A DNA stretch of 64,000 nucleotides from positions 2,926,420-2,990,419 of the forward strand of contig RPFO01000076.1 in assembly GCA_009746045.1 (NCBI GenBank), read 5' to 3'. The stretch comes from Mesostigma viride. Lineage: Eukaryota; Streptophyta; Mesostigmatophyceae; Mesostigmatales; Mesostigmataceae. The position numbers and the translations under genes are program-made. Every line of letters begins with the position of its first letter. Within the stretch, counting starts at the first letter, position 1. The notes under the pieces were generated by a model. That model was not told where the DNA came from. It searched no databases and saw only the letters and a program-made list of their open reading frames with translations. This document shows positions 31,205 through 42,829 of the stretch, one piece after another.

Positions 31205-34200
31205 GTGGAGCCCCCTGGACTACGTCCAGCAGTGGAGCTGACTGGTTTGCCTGATGTGCATGTTCGCCCTGTGAACAACCTGTCTGTTTCTGGCACTGTC
31301 CAGGGCTCTTGTGGCCCTCCTACCCCCAGTCGGCTTTTGAAGTTTCAAGCTAGGCTGTTAAATGTGCCAGTCCCCTTGGCCCAGCCTGTATGTCTCTTCA
31401 TGATTGACTCTGGTGCAGGGAGTAACTACATCTCTACTTCCCTGGTGCAGGAGCTGCATTTGCCAGTACTTCCTCACCCTGTACCTGTCAGAGTCCAATA
31501 TTCTGATGGTAGGCAGAGTAACTCACCAGGCTATGTGCACTTGATGTTCCAGGTGTGCCCATCCCAAACCCTGTCAGTCACTGCAGACGTTATTCCACTC
31601 ACTGCTGCTGACGTGATTCTGGGGATGCCATGGTTGGAGTATGCTAATCCTGCCATTTTGTGGGCTGAGAAGGTGGTGCAGTTTCAGGATGGGTCGGTGT
31701 GGGACGCGACTACGGTGGTAAAGGGGGAGAAAGACCAGCCACAGTGTGCTGTTCTACCAATGAGGCTGTTAATGATGGGAGAGGGGTTGCAGGTACTCCA
31801 GAGAGGGCTCAGGAACCTACCAAGGAGGAGAAACGTGCAGCTCTGCCAAATGTGTGGTCTGCCAAGCACACCCTGTCTTATTTAGCCACGTATCCAGTGG
31901 ACCACGTCTTCCTTTTGCATCTGGTGCCCAACTCACCCTCTGAGGAGACCCAAGGCCACACGGTGAATGCAGTGAACCCAGCACCAGCCGTCACAGAGGA
32001 GGAGCAGAAGCTACATGATGCTCTATTGGACTGGTTTGCTTCTATCTTTGAGGACAAGATGCCTCAGTATCCCCCTGAAGGCCCTATCACTCATGTCATC
32101 AAACTCATGGATGGTGCCAGACCCCCTTTTGTGCCCATGTACAGGATGGGACCAGCAGAGATGGCAGAGCTGAAGATCATCTTGACTGGCTTGTTGGAGG
32201 CTGGACTCATTCTCCCTGCTAACAGCCCTTTCAGTTCTGGGTGTTTGTTGGTTCCCAAGCACGATGGTGGATGGAGGTTGTGTATTGATCTGAGGGGCCT
32301 GAACAAGGTCACGGTGAAGTCCAAGTACCCTTTACCCAGGATTGATGAATTGCTGGAGAGGACAGCTGGAGCATCTTATTTCACCAAGTTTGACCTCAGG
32401 CATGCTTTCTGGCAGATCAGGGTAGCCACTGAGGACATTCCCAAAACAGCATTCTCCACGCCATGGGGTCAGTTCCAGTGGACAGTGATGCCCATGGGGG
32501 CCTCCAACAGCCCTGCTACCATGCAGATGTTTGTGAATGCCATCTTTGGCCACCTGACAGGAAACTCACTGCCCCAAATTTCCCCTGATCTTAGGAACCC
32601 TAGGTTCAATCAAGGACATTGCCCACCTTTGTGACCCTGCAAGACCTGTGTTCAGGACCTGCGTGGTGGCCTACATGGACGACATCCTGGTGCACTCAAG
32701 GACCTTCAAGGAGCATCTGGAGAACGTGGAGGAGGTTCTGAAGGTCATCCAGCAGTACCACCTGTCTGTCAAGAGGTCTAAGGTGGAGTGGGGGCACGAG
32801 GTGGGGTTTCTGGGGTACAAGTTGAGTTCCTTGGGTATGACACCTGACAGTGCTAAGATTGCTGCCATTTTGGAGTGGCCTGTTTTGCAGTCTGCACATG
32901 ATGTCAAGTCCTTCCTGGGTATGGTGGGGTGGTACAGGCGCTTTATCTCTGACATGGCTGCCATCTCCACCCCCTTGCTTGATTTGATCAAGAAGGATGC
33001 TCAGTTTGAGTGGACAGATAGGTGTCAGCAGGCCTTCGACCTGCTTAAGCAGAAGCTCACCACCACTCCTGTGCTGGTAGCACCCAATCCTGATCTGCCT
33101 TACCAGGTTAGGTCATGCAGATGCCTCTCAAGGCGCCATAGGTGCTGTGCTGATGCAAGACCATGGGTTTGGGCCACAGCCAGTAGAGTACATGTCCAAG
33201 ACCATGAGCTCAGCTGAGCGCAACTATCCTGTGCATGAACAGGAACTGTTGGGGTTAGTAGTGGCATGTCACAAGTGGGAGCATTTGCTGAAGGGAGCCC
33301 AGTTTTCTGTGGCTAGCAGTGCTACGGATGGGCAGGGGCAAGAGTCTATCACACTGATGACAGACCATAGGCCCTTGGTGCACGTGTTGGAGCAGAACAG
33401 GATGAGCAAGAGGATGGCTGGATGGATGGAGTATCTGGGAGGGTTTCAACCTTTCTCTGTGCAGTACGTACCAGGCTCACAGAATGTGGTGCCAGATGCT
33501 CTATCTAGGAGGAGAGACCTGATGGGAGAGTTCCATGAGGATTTGGACATCTGTGCTGCCATGGTGTCAGTGGTAGAGTGTGGTGCTGTCACTAGGGCAC
33601 AGGCTGCTAATCAGCAGGCTTCCCAGCTACGTCCTCCCCCTGTAGAAGCTAGTACTAGTTCTGAGATGCTCATTGACCAGGGCTCTGTCCCAGGGTTGAC
33701 AGGCGTCCAGGGGGAGGAACAGTCACTGCTAGGCAGTTCAAAGGGGGGCTCTGCTGGTAGTCAGTCCACTCCCACTAAGCAGCCAGGTGTAGCTCCTCAC
33801 AAGGGAGTGGGGGGGAGGCCCAGACGGTGGATACTGGAGCCAGGAATGCTGTCCAAGTCCAAGGGATTGGCAGCGGGGATCAAGGGGAAGTCACGTATGC
33901 CTGTGGCTGATGCTCTGTCATCCAAGCATTTAGTCACTGGTCACATGCAGGAGGATGAGGTGCTGCAATTGCAGCCCTTAGGGCCAGACAAACAGCTGGT
34001 TTTGCCCAATCCTATGAGCATAGCCCTGCTAGATGTGATCAAGGCTTTCACCAAAACTGAGGACCTGGCCACCAAGGCCATTCAGGAGGGCAGTTTTGGG
34101 AACAGGCCTGTGGAATATTGGGAAGGGGTCCTATATGTCCACACCCAGGACGCTGATCATGTAGTGACCAGGAAGGTATACGTGCCAGAAATGGCCATTC

Positions 34201-34371
34201 CTACTGTGTTACATTGTTTTCATGATGACGTGACTGCGTGCCACCCTGGGTATGCCAAGCTCCTCCACGAGGTACAGGAGAGGTTTTGGTGGCCTGGTAT
34301 GTTCCGTGACATAAGAGCCTATGCATCTACTTGTGACTCTTGCCAAAGAAACAAGGTTAGGACTCAGGCTG
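31205..34371 (+). pseudogene. Ty3/gypsy pol: protease, RT, RNase H, integrase zinc finger
   Basis: Protease MIDSGAGSNYIS and ILGMPWL; RT with LLVPKHDGGWRLCIDLRGLN, FTKFDLRHAFWQIR and the YMDD box (VVAYMDDILVHSR); RNase H with YMSKTMSSAERNYPVHEQEL, TDHRPLVHVLEQ and PDALSRR; and an integrase HHCC finger (HCFHDDVTACHPG ... CDSCQRNK). Frameshifts lie near 31720, 32610 and 33110. The reading stops being gypsy-like at 34371, so the integrase core, any chromodomain and the 3' LTR are absent. Dead element. Confidence 0.95.
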
Positions 34372-34549
34372 CAGTTAGCATTTTGGGCAACCAATATGCT
34401 AAGTGGATGCAGTTTGGAAAGACCTTTGTTTTTGCCCATTAGGTCATGAAAGAGCTCAAGTGGGCTGGGCTTATCCTGGTCCGCGCCAGGGTCCCAGATT
34501 ATGTTTTGTTCATTTGCGACCATCCAATAGCGTCGCATGCCAGAGTTCC
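34372..34549 (+). other. Foreign junction segment after the truncated gypsy pol
   Basis: The first 56 bp (34372-34427) are identical to 57767-57822, where a copia element ends. They start CAGTTAGCATTTTGGG and contain a hairpin with 12-bp arms and a GCAA loop. From 34442 the frame VMKELKWAGLILVRARVPDY is open up to the next LTR; its origin is unknown. Confidence 0.7.
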
Positions 34550-35177
34550 TGTTACGCCGCGTAACAAACTGTGTTATTACGGCCGTAAATAGAGGCCTTA
34601 CTACGTTCTTGGTAGCCTCAGCTACTCCGAAACAGTCCGTGGTTACGACTGTAGTCGTTCCTACATTTACGTGCGGTTAGGACCCTTTTCACTGGCTGCT
34701 ACCTGGTCCAGTGACGTATCAATTGTTCAGTATTGTGGACCGGTGCAGTCGCGCCGCGCTGCGTACTTTAGGGCCTGGACCGTTGGCGCTCTGTGTGGTC
34801 TGGACCAGCGCCGCCCCACGTGGCATTAGAGTGCGTAGATCTAACCTACCTGTGATCGTACGGGCGAGAGCCGTGTTTGGCCCGAGCACGCACGAGTCTG
34901 TCGGCCAATTTAGGTGTTGCAATTTCCTTGTGTTGACAGTTCGACCTTTGAAATGGCTTGTTATAGCTAGTCGAACCATGGATGTACGTTATTGCCAGTA
35001 ATGTCTAAGTAAATGTGTCAATTGCTTAGTATGGAAACAATTATCGGAAAGCATTAGAGTCGGGAGTTCAACGATCTTTCAAAATGCAGAACAGGGTTTC
35101 TTCTTCTACCGGGTTAGTTAGTCTAGGACAGGTAAGATCCTGGGGTCGAGGTAGAGGAGTAGAACCGAGTCGTAACA
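34550..35177 (+). repeat. LTR of a third Ty3/gypsy element (5' LTR-type)
   Basis: 628 bp from TGTTACG to CGTAACA, opening with the hairpin TGTTACGCCGCGTAACA. It is followed at 35179 by TGGTGTCGGAGG, a primer-binding-site-like sequence, so it is a 5' LTR whose internal region is lost after about 35210. It shares the GCAGTCGCGCCGCGCTGCGT block with the solo LTR at 48944. Confidence 0.8.
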
Positions 35178-35178
35178 A

Positions 35179-35190
35179 TGGTGTCGGAGG
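35179..35190 (+). other. Primer-binding-site-like sequence
   Basis: TGGTGTCGGAGG one base after the LTR; compare TGGTATCGGAGG at 27953. Confidence 0.6.
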
Positions 35191-35210
35191 AGTTAGTTTA
35201 CACTCTGGGC

Positions 35211-35460
35211 TCCAACTTGGGGTAGTAATAGTGGGGTAAAAGTGGGGTAATTTAGGTAATAGTGGGGTATGAAATTACCCCACTTTTACCCCACTTTTAC
35301 CAGGGTAATTTGCCGCTAATTTTTAGGGTAATTTTATTACCCCACAATTACCCCACAATTACCCCACAATTACCCAAGGTAATAGTGGGGTAGTTACTTG
35401 TGTGGTACATGTTTACCCCATTTTACCCCATAATTACCTCATAATTACCCCGTAATTACA
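35211..35460. repeat. GGGGTAA / TTACCCC palindromic repeat cluster
   Basis: Direct and inverted copies of GTGGGGTAA and TTACCCCAC; for example GGTAAAAGTGGGGTAA near 35235 pairs with TTACCCCACTTTTACC near 35290. It can form long hairpins. Confidence 0.8.
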
Positions 35461-35948
35461 TGCTGAAATGTACTTGAAATTTTCCACACTGTCAGAAGTT
35501 GTACCAGTTCTGTGCCACAGGCTCGCATGTTTATTTGCTATGGCCAAAATGTTTTAATTTGTCCGATAGATTTCTGGCCTAGCCATATATGGCCGTGGAC
35601 ATAGTTTGATTGTTTTACGGAATATTTTCAGCAGAAATTTGTGAGTTACGCCGAGCCCTAGAGGTACGGTGCGGAATTTGTGATTTACGCCTTGACTGTG
35701 AATTTGCACCAAGTCCGGCGCTTGTGTGGGCGCCGCGCCGCGCCAAATTTGGTCCGGAGCCAAATTTACCAAAGTTGAGCCTTGCAGCTTGTGAGCCGCG
35801 CCTTAGGAACGAAGTCTAATAAGTGACGAGTACTTTGGCGCCGGCGCTGCCCCCTTGACATAGGCTAGCCATGTGCATGACTCATGTGCATGTGAAAATG
35901 CATCCGATGCCTAGTGATGCGCCGCCACCTATCGGACGGCTAGTATTC

Positions 35949-36472
35949 CATGTGTGTCGTGACCTGCTGTAGAGCAGAATAGGGCGTTTGCTCTTTTGGC
36001 AGATTTCTACACCACTGGCACTACGTAAAAAAGCACAGACTGGTGCAGCGTAACATCCATACAACGTAAAATTACCGCCGCACAGGCATGAGGCCGGCAG
36101 CAATAAACTGGCAGCCAGCAATAACCGGACAATGGCCGCCGCAAGATAGTCGTCGGTTGCTGGTATTTCACTTCTACACTTCACAGACTGCTTTTGAGTT
36201 TTGAGCATATTACATGTGTGTCGTGACCTGCTGTAGAGCAGAATAGGGCGTTTGCTCTTTTGGCAGATTTCTACACCACTGGTACTACGTAAAAAAGCAC
36301 AGACTGGTGCAGCGTAACATCCATACAACGTAAAATTACCGCCGCACAGGCATGAGGCCGGCAGCAATAAACTGGCAGCCAGCAATAACCGGACAATGGC
36401 CGCCGCAAGATAGTCGTCGGTTGCTGGTATTTCACTTCTACACTTCACAGACTGCTTTTGAGTTTTGAGCAT
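35949..36472. repeat. 260-bp tandem duplication (period 264)
   Basis: Two almost identical copies, 35949-36208 and 36213-36472. Parts (the GCAGATTTCTACACCACTGG and GGCGTTTGCTCTTTTGGC motifs) recur near 50420-50462, and the GCGGCGGTAATTTTAC-type motif near 45030, so this belongs to a dispersed family. Confidence 0.85.
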
Positions 36473-36564
36473 TTCCAGCGAACGTGTTTCCCACTTGAAG
36501 GAATGTGGACAGAGGCTAGACTTGGTGATATATCGATTACTGATCGCCTTGAAATACATGAAGG

Positions 36565-37811
36565 ATGATCCGGCAATTAGTGAAAGATCACGGTAGTTAC
36601 ATCAACAAGAATTTGTACAAGAATGAAGGGACTGCTGCAGAAGTTGCCAAGGAACTGCTTCCCACCGTTGTAACGCATTTAGACAACGCTTGTGAAGGGG
36701 TTTGCGAAGTGCTCTCTGCGGCAACTAGTAATGACAAGGTGAAAGTGACATTTCGGAGCTTACAATTCCCTCTTGGATGTACATGCTTGACAGCACATAC
36801 CGGCAAAGTTTGTTGCCATTTTATTGCATCATTGCTTTTCCACAATGTGTGCACTCACGAGAACTTGGATGTATTATTGTGCAGACGCGCCACATTTGGT
36901 GTTCCTCGTGGGAAAGTTTTCCAAGTGCTTGTTGATGAGTTGGAATTTGTCAAGGAAGAAATGTCCAAGTATCCCACAGATCGGCACGATGACGGTCACG
37001 TCATGGACGTCAGCGACATGGAGCCCTTACCTGACGAGGAGGGTGATCGCTTTCCGCGTGAAGATGACCCAGCAACTGCGTGAGTGACCCCCTCTTTTCC
37101 CCTGTTCCCCCCTGCGGCAAACTTTCCCACGTGTACAAGACGCCATTCGAGTTGGACGAGCGGCGCCAGATGAAATACGCCCCGACCGCGAGGGTCCAGG
37201 GGGTCTAGGGGGACTGGGGGCTGCAGATCGAGGCTCTGGGGGGGTAGCTCACGTAGTTGCTGGACTCACTGCTGAACCCAACGACAAGGAGCTGGAAATG
37301 CGACTAGTGAATGCATGTGACGGAGCCATGCAGGTAAATATGCTGCATTCTTTTTGCCAAAGACTAGATGTGCACAGATTTGGTACCTGGCCTTCAATCT
37401 TTTTGTGTGTGGGGGGTAGAGATAACTTAACTCACGTTGACATCGGCTTGAATGTGATTGCCTGCATGTTGTCCACAATGTACTACAATTCATATGTCGT
37501 TCCACTTCACTCCTGAACCGCAGGCATGGAGGATGGCTTCCTTTACTGCCAAGGAAACGGCCGCAAAAGTTTTGTTAGCGTCTTTTGTAGAAAGTTGTAG
37601 GATCTTGACTGAGAGCACAGTTGTGCCGATTGCCGAAGGAAATAAATTTTCGGGAAGAGCGGGCTCTAAGCTGATTCAACAAGACCCTGTGGTTTTGCGA
37701 GCATGCAACAAAGGCAGTGCCAAACGGAAGACGGACGAAGTGGACATGCCGGAGCTGACGTCAACCCATGCTGCCTCCAATGCACCTTCAAAACGGAGGG
37801 CTGGGTTTTGA
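36565..37811 (+). CDS. SWIM zinc-finger protein, multi-exon fragment
   Basis: Exon 36565-37077 (MIRQLVKDHGSYINKNLYKN...) contains a SWIM-type motif CTCLTAHTGKVCCH (C-x-C-x8-C-x-H) and an acidic end; a donor GCAACTGC/GTGAGT follows. A second open stretch ends at 37331 (DKELEMRLVNACDGAMQ/GTAAAT). A third begins after AG at 37523 (AWRMASFTAKETAAK), carries SAKRKTDEVD and SKRRAGF nuclear-signal-like clusters and stops at 37809-37811. Phases agree between the second and third parts; I could not fix the acceptor between the first and second. SWIM fingers occur in nuclear proteins and in MULE-type transposases, so it may be host-derived or transposon-derived. Confidence 0.5.
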
Positions 37812-38003
37812 CAGAAGCTCTCAGAGAATTTACCACGACAACTGATGAATGCCAGGTGAGCCATAGAACTTAAATAAGCCGCTCTAGATTCTAATGATGA
37901 AGTCAATATGAGCATGTGCATGTTGTATTGATTGCGGTTTACCCTAACAAGTACATCACAACAAAGTTGACAATGCCATTTTTTATTTTTTTTGTGCATG
38001 CAG

Positions 38004-38943
38004 TCCCTAACACCATGGAGGGAGGCCCAAGCACTCCTGCAGGGGGTGGAATGCCTGATACCAGCGAGAGCGTTAACAGGTGAGAATCTTGCCCCAGGCT
38101 TGTGGGATCGCTGACGACATGCCATGTGCGTTTTAAAACAAACACGCATACATTTACTTGCTGTGAAGATAAACCCATACCCACTTGTTAATTAAGCAAT
38201 GACATGGACACACACATGCGCCTTAAGTCTTTAACACATGGTTTTGCTCACATGAAGCTCGGGATCGCTTGGGACCTATTTATGGTAACGTGAGAGAGGC
38301 CAGCTTTGAGAAAGCGAGGTAGTAAATCTATAACTTGGCGGAGAGGCCGGGTTTTGAGGAATCTACTACTGTATTAAACTAGTTTACATAAAAACCTTGG
38401 AAATAAATGTCTTTTTGTGAATCCATGCAGACCCTGACGTCATGGTGGGAGGTCAAAGCTCCTCTCTTGGTGGTCGGGAAGATGCACGGACCTGCATTGA
38501 GGACTTGACAGGTGAATCGTGATGTATGTTTTATACACATGAATAACAACCTAACAATGTTGTTGATTTGTTCGCCTTTGATTGTAGTATCATTTAAGTT
38601 TTTGTAGGTTGTTCTCTACCTGAACTACATGCCGGTTTGCTTTTTTGTACATGGCCATATATTTTTGCTCACAGGAAATCACACACAAACTGTCCAATAC
38701 ACATGACCATGCACCCGCACATGATGTCGATCGGTTCTCGGTTTGGTAGTCTCGGTAAGGTATACTTTTTTTGTTAATTTACATACGTCAAGAATGGCAC
38801 ACACATACGCTTAGCAAAATGCGGGTTTATTACCAGGGGCGTGTTTGGCATGTTCCCAAGTCCGATAATATCTTCTTGTCTTCCTTTGTATGCATGCAGG
38901 CCCTGACCTAGAGGTAGAAGTCCCCACTAGTCCAAGAACATAG
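38004..38943 (+). other. Three short exon-like units after the SWIM gene
   Basis: 38004-38079, 38431-38511 and 38900-38943 each follow ATGCAG and begin NNCCTAAC/NNCCTGAC-like sequence; the first two continue CATGGNGGGAGG and end in ACAG/GTGA donors, the third stops at TAG (38941-38943). Phases between the three agree (1, 1, stop). They look like tandemly duplicated 3' exons, but their link to the SWIM frame, which already ended in TGA, is unproved. Confidence 0.35.
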
Positions 38944-39680
38944 ATGGCGAACGACGGAGGCGACGACAAATTGAAGACGGAGCTTTGCGACCGATAGTGG
39001 TGTCAGATAAAGGACAAGTATACTAGTGGGAAGATCGGCGGGGAGCTATCAAACGCCACGTTGTGCCGCATTGACGAGGTGGTGGTGCTACCAGAAATTC
39101 ACGCGGCTGTTCACAGCTGACTCTTCACCACATCTTGCTGAGTAGGAATTCAATCGCAACGAGACAACCGGCGCAATACATGGTTAGGAAGCATGGTGAT
39201 GCCCGCTGGCTATGTTACTTTGAATGTGCTGTAGGTTTCACGTATATTCATGGAGCTTGGTCTGTGGTGATCGTGGAGACCTTGGCGCCTTGCCATGAGT
39301 CTTGACTCCTCGCTTCTATCCCTTGGGCATCCATCATTCTACGGCATGCCACCGGGTCAAGGGATAGGATTGAACTGAGATTTGCCCGGTAGGCCAGCTT
39401 GGTTATTGAGCTGGCCCCGGCCCCACTGGGACCATAGGTCATTCACAGCCCCACTCACATGCGTACGGATCCTATATCATGTTTTAAAGGAGGAAGTTGC
39501 TAGGTTGGCGAAGAAGCCAACCCGGCTCCATTGAAGGGGAAGGACTAGTGTTTGCATGTCTTAACTTCAATCAACAATGAAATTGTAATGTTTTGTTAAG
39601 TTAGACAACTCTGAGTTGATGCGATGGGATCTGAGTAAAGAAAATTGTGCAAGTGAGTAGAGAAATTTGTGCAAGTGAGA
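38944..39680. other. Stretch without a supported gene
   Basis: No convincing ORF, RNA or repeat seen. Confidence 0.4.
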
Positions 39681-39885
39681 CAACTCACTTAATTAATAAA
39701 ACTCGTGCTCCCGTTGGGGAGTCACGGAGCCCGAAGTGCCTTTAATCCCTTTGTTTGCACAACAGGAAGGAAGGTCAGAGACCCCCTTTCTCCTTCATGC
39801 CAGAGGCATGCCACAGCTGCGTGACTCCCAAACGGGAGCACGGGTCTAATTAATTAATTAATTAATTAATTAAGGGGAGGTGGCA
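39681..39885. mobile_element. Retroposon 3' ends in inverted arrangement
   Basis: 39690-39830 is the reverse complement of 46290-46415 (ends with CTCGTGCTCCCGTTGGGGAG and a TTAA tail on its outer side). 39825-39885 is a second 3' end in plus orientation (CGTGACTCCC, GGGAGCACG, then (TTAA)n). Each has a GTGCTCC/GGAGCAC-type terminal hairpin just before the tail. Confidence 0.6.
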
Positions 39886-41950
39886 CCCCAAAAACCTTAA
39901 AACTTGACCCATGCTAATATCACTTGAATTTCAGTTGCACCATGCTAAATTATGATCGGGGGCACTAAATAACATCTCTAGTGAGTTGTCCATGCACTTG
40001 TTGGGGGTACTACCCCCACATATACGCCAATATAGCGCTATAAATAGAAAAAGACGCTAATTAGGGCTATGTATGCCCCAGCCCATGCACTCATTTGTTG
40101 GCAAAAAAAAATGTAGCGTCTATAGTTCCCTGAGTTTGTAGCTTGCTGAGCTATTTACATCATGAAAATGACAAAACCTTGAACAGTTATTAATTTCCCC
40201 GCAAAAGTACCCTTTTTTTACCGGACATTGGGAATAAACATGTCATAAACACTTCAGATTAGGCAACAAAATGTAGCGAAAATCCGGCTAACAGGGGGAC
40301 AGCAGTGGTCCAAGTCCCAGGTCATTCCGACAAGTCTAGCTCAAGTTATTGCGTTTGGCGTGCTAAAACCTGAACATACGCTAAATGAGGTTTTTCTGTG
40401 TATAAGGCCACCTAGGCATCATGTTTTCCATCCAAGAAGCCAAAAAACATGCCCAACTCGATCACACAACATAAGAAAAGGCTAGGCACCTCATCTGCCC
40501 TCCCCTGCCCTCAGCATGGCCAGCCTTGCCAGCGTGCGCATAGCAACACCATCGCTAGGCATACACGCACCAAGAGAGCATACACTAAGCTCAGCCCAAG
40601 GTTACCATGTAAATTTATGCCAAGAACTCAGCAAGTATACGTGTAAAAACCTTAGAAAGACTGCCCAAGCAATAGAGGCAACTGCAGCCTGCAAACTTGG
40701 CAGCAAATCATACATGTTGTATGCCAAGCATTCACATCCTATCCAGCTTGCCTTGCTGCACACATAGCAGGGAAGTCTTAATGGTTATAGCTCAAGGAAA
40801 GCAATGGAAACACCTATCTAATGCAATGCCACTCATGCAGTATGGCCAGCAAAAGAGCCACTCTCACCTTCCTTTCCAATAGGGCAATTTGCTAAGAAGC
40901 TGATGCCAGCTTGTTAGCCTCTAGGCACATGCCGGATGTCGTTCTAAAACAGGCGTGTCAGATCCGGCACATAACAAAGCGTCTGAGCAAGGTCACGTCC
41001 AAAGGATTATGGAAAACAAATGTCAACACATTACCAACAACTTGACCTCGGCGCATTTAGCATGCCAGCCACAAACTACACGAAATTGTACGAAATAGCT
41101 AGGAATCTGACGATGCAACCGAAAGAAATGGAGCGCTTCCTGCAGGGAAACTGCCCGAAAAAAAGGCGAAAGGCCGACGTTAATGCACCTGCCTGCGTGG
41201 AAACGTTTCATGCATAAACTGGCACGCAAGCTCGAACAATAAAAGACATCATCCATTGATCAGGCGAACAAGGAAGGTGCGCCTTCCGTGAATACGTCGA
41301 AGGCGACATGCGCAGGCCTGCGTAGGTTCTTACCTTGAATGCCGGAAATGTAAAAGAAACCGGGAAGCTTCGGCACAAACTCGACAACACCATTAAGTTA
41401 GCTTCATAATCGCTCTTTAGAGCCTACGTTGCCTCACAATAGCTGCCGTAAACCTGCATTAAATTTCATGATCCGCAAGAGAAATTATATCCTGGACCCC
41501 CGCGCCCGTAGCCGTTCGAGAAATTAGCGATATTGCAAACCGTAAACTTTCCGCCACGCAATGAGGTCATCAACTAATCTTCTGCGAAATTCAAGCATTT
41601 TTTCTAGCTGTTTACGTGCCATATCGATTAATATTGCATAAAGGCATGCCGCCATGGCCACTTCCGCGAGGGTTGAGCGGTCCGGGCACACATTATACAC
41701 CGTACGGACGGTACCGCGAATTTTTTGGCGCGGAAAATATTCGGCGCGCCACGTCCCCACAGCTGCAATCGGACACGCTACACGACCCTCCAAGATCTGT
41801 GGGTGCAATCAGACCCATGTGAGCTTATCATAACAAGGAGCGTGGGCAAGTAATGTGAGCATAGCCAAGACGTAGCATCATTGGATGTACAAGGAAATAT
41901 TTAATAGCTATCTTGATGTGCGTGTAGGAAGATCTGCATGGAGGAATAAC
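39886..41950. other. Low-information stretch with a few short ORFs
   Basis: Short ORFs at 41020-41217 (+, NLS-like PKKRRKADV) and 41524-41654 (-, MAACLYAILIDMARKQLEKM with a favourable ATG context) might be exon pieces, but nothing around them confirms it. No RNA gene recognised. Confidence 0.3.
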
Positions 41951-41959
41951 GGCGAACAT

Positions 41960-42110
41960 GTGAAGGAACCGAGTATCCCACAACCAGGAACGTGCATCCC
42001 ACAACCAGGAACGACTATCCCACAACTAGGAACGTGTATCCCACAACCAGGAACGACTATCCCAAAACTAGGAACGTGTATCCCACAACCAGGAACAAGT
42101 ATCCTCTGCC
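41960..42110. repeat. 21-bp minisatellite, first block
   Basis: About seven units of CCCACAACCAGGAACGTGTAT. The same unit returns as a second block at 44030-44510. Confidence 0.9.
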
Positions 42111-42825
42111 GGCCGTGCCACCCCATGCAAGACCCCACAAGCTGTCCTTGCGTCAAGGGGACATGCAATCATCACAAGGAGTGGTAACTGCCGGCAGTGC
42201 CACCCCATGCAAGACCCCACAAGCCGTCCTTGCGTCAAGGGGACATGCAATCATCACAAGGAGTGGTAACTGCCGGCAGTGCCACCCCATGCAAGACCCC
42301 ACAAGCCATCCTTGGGTCAAGGGGACATGCAGTCATCACAAGGAGCGGTAACTGCCGGCAGTTCCACGCCATGCAAGACCCCACAAGCCGTCCTTGCATA
42401 AAGGGGACATGCAGTCATCACAAGGAGTGGTAACTGCCGGCAGTGCCACCCCATGCAAGACCCCACAAGCCATCCTTGGGTCAAGGGGACATGCAGTCAT
42501 CACAAGGAGTGGTAACTGCCGGCAGTGCCACGCCATGCAAGACCCCACAAGCCGTCCTTGCGTCAAGGGGACATGCAGTCATCACAAGGAGTGGTAACTG
42601 CCGGCAGTGCCACCCCATGCAAGACCCCACAAGCCATCCTTGCATAAAGGGGACATGCAGTCATCACAAGGAGTGGTAACTGCCGGCAGTGCCACCCCAT
42701 GCAAGAACACACAAGCCGGGGACATGCAGTCATCACAAGGAGTGGTAACTGCCGGCAGTGCTACCCCATGCAAGAACCCACAAGCCATCCATGCAATCAT
42801 CACAGGGAGTGGTAACTGCCGGCAG
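42110..42825. repeat. 82-bp minisatellite
   Basis: About eight units with GTGGTAACTGCCGGCAGTGC, CCATGCAAGACCCCACAAGC and AAGGGGACATGCAGTCATCA; the last units are shortened. GCACTGCCGGCAGT is palindromic. Confidence 0.92.
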
Positions 42826-42829
42826 TGCG

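Noticed and set aside
37650-37860. Alternative frame reading NPCCLQCTFK, reminiscent of a disintegrin module
   Set aside because: Too short, lacks the other conserved cysteines and competes with the longer frame that fits the splice phase; probably chance.
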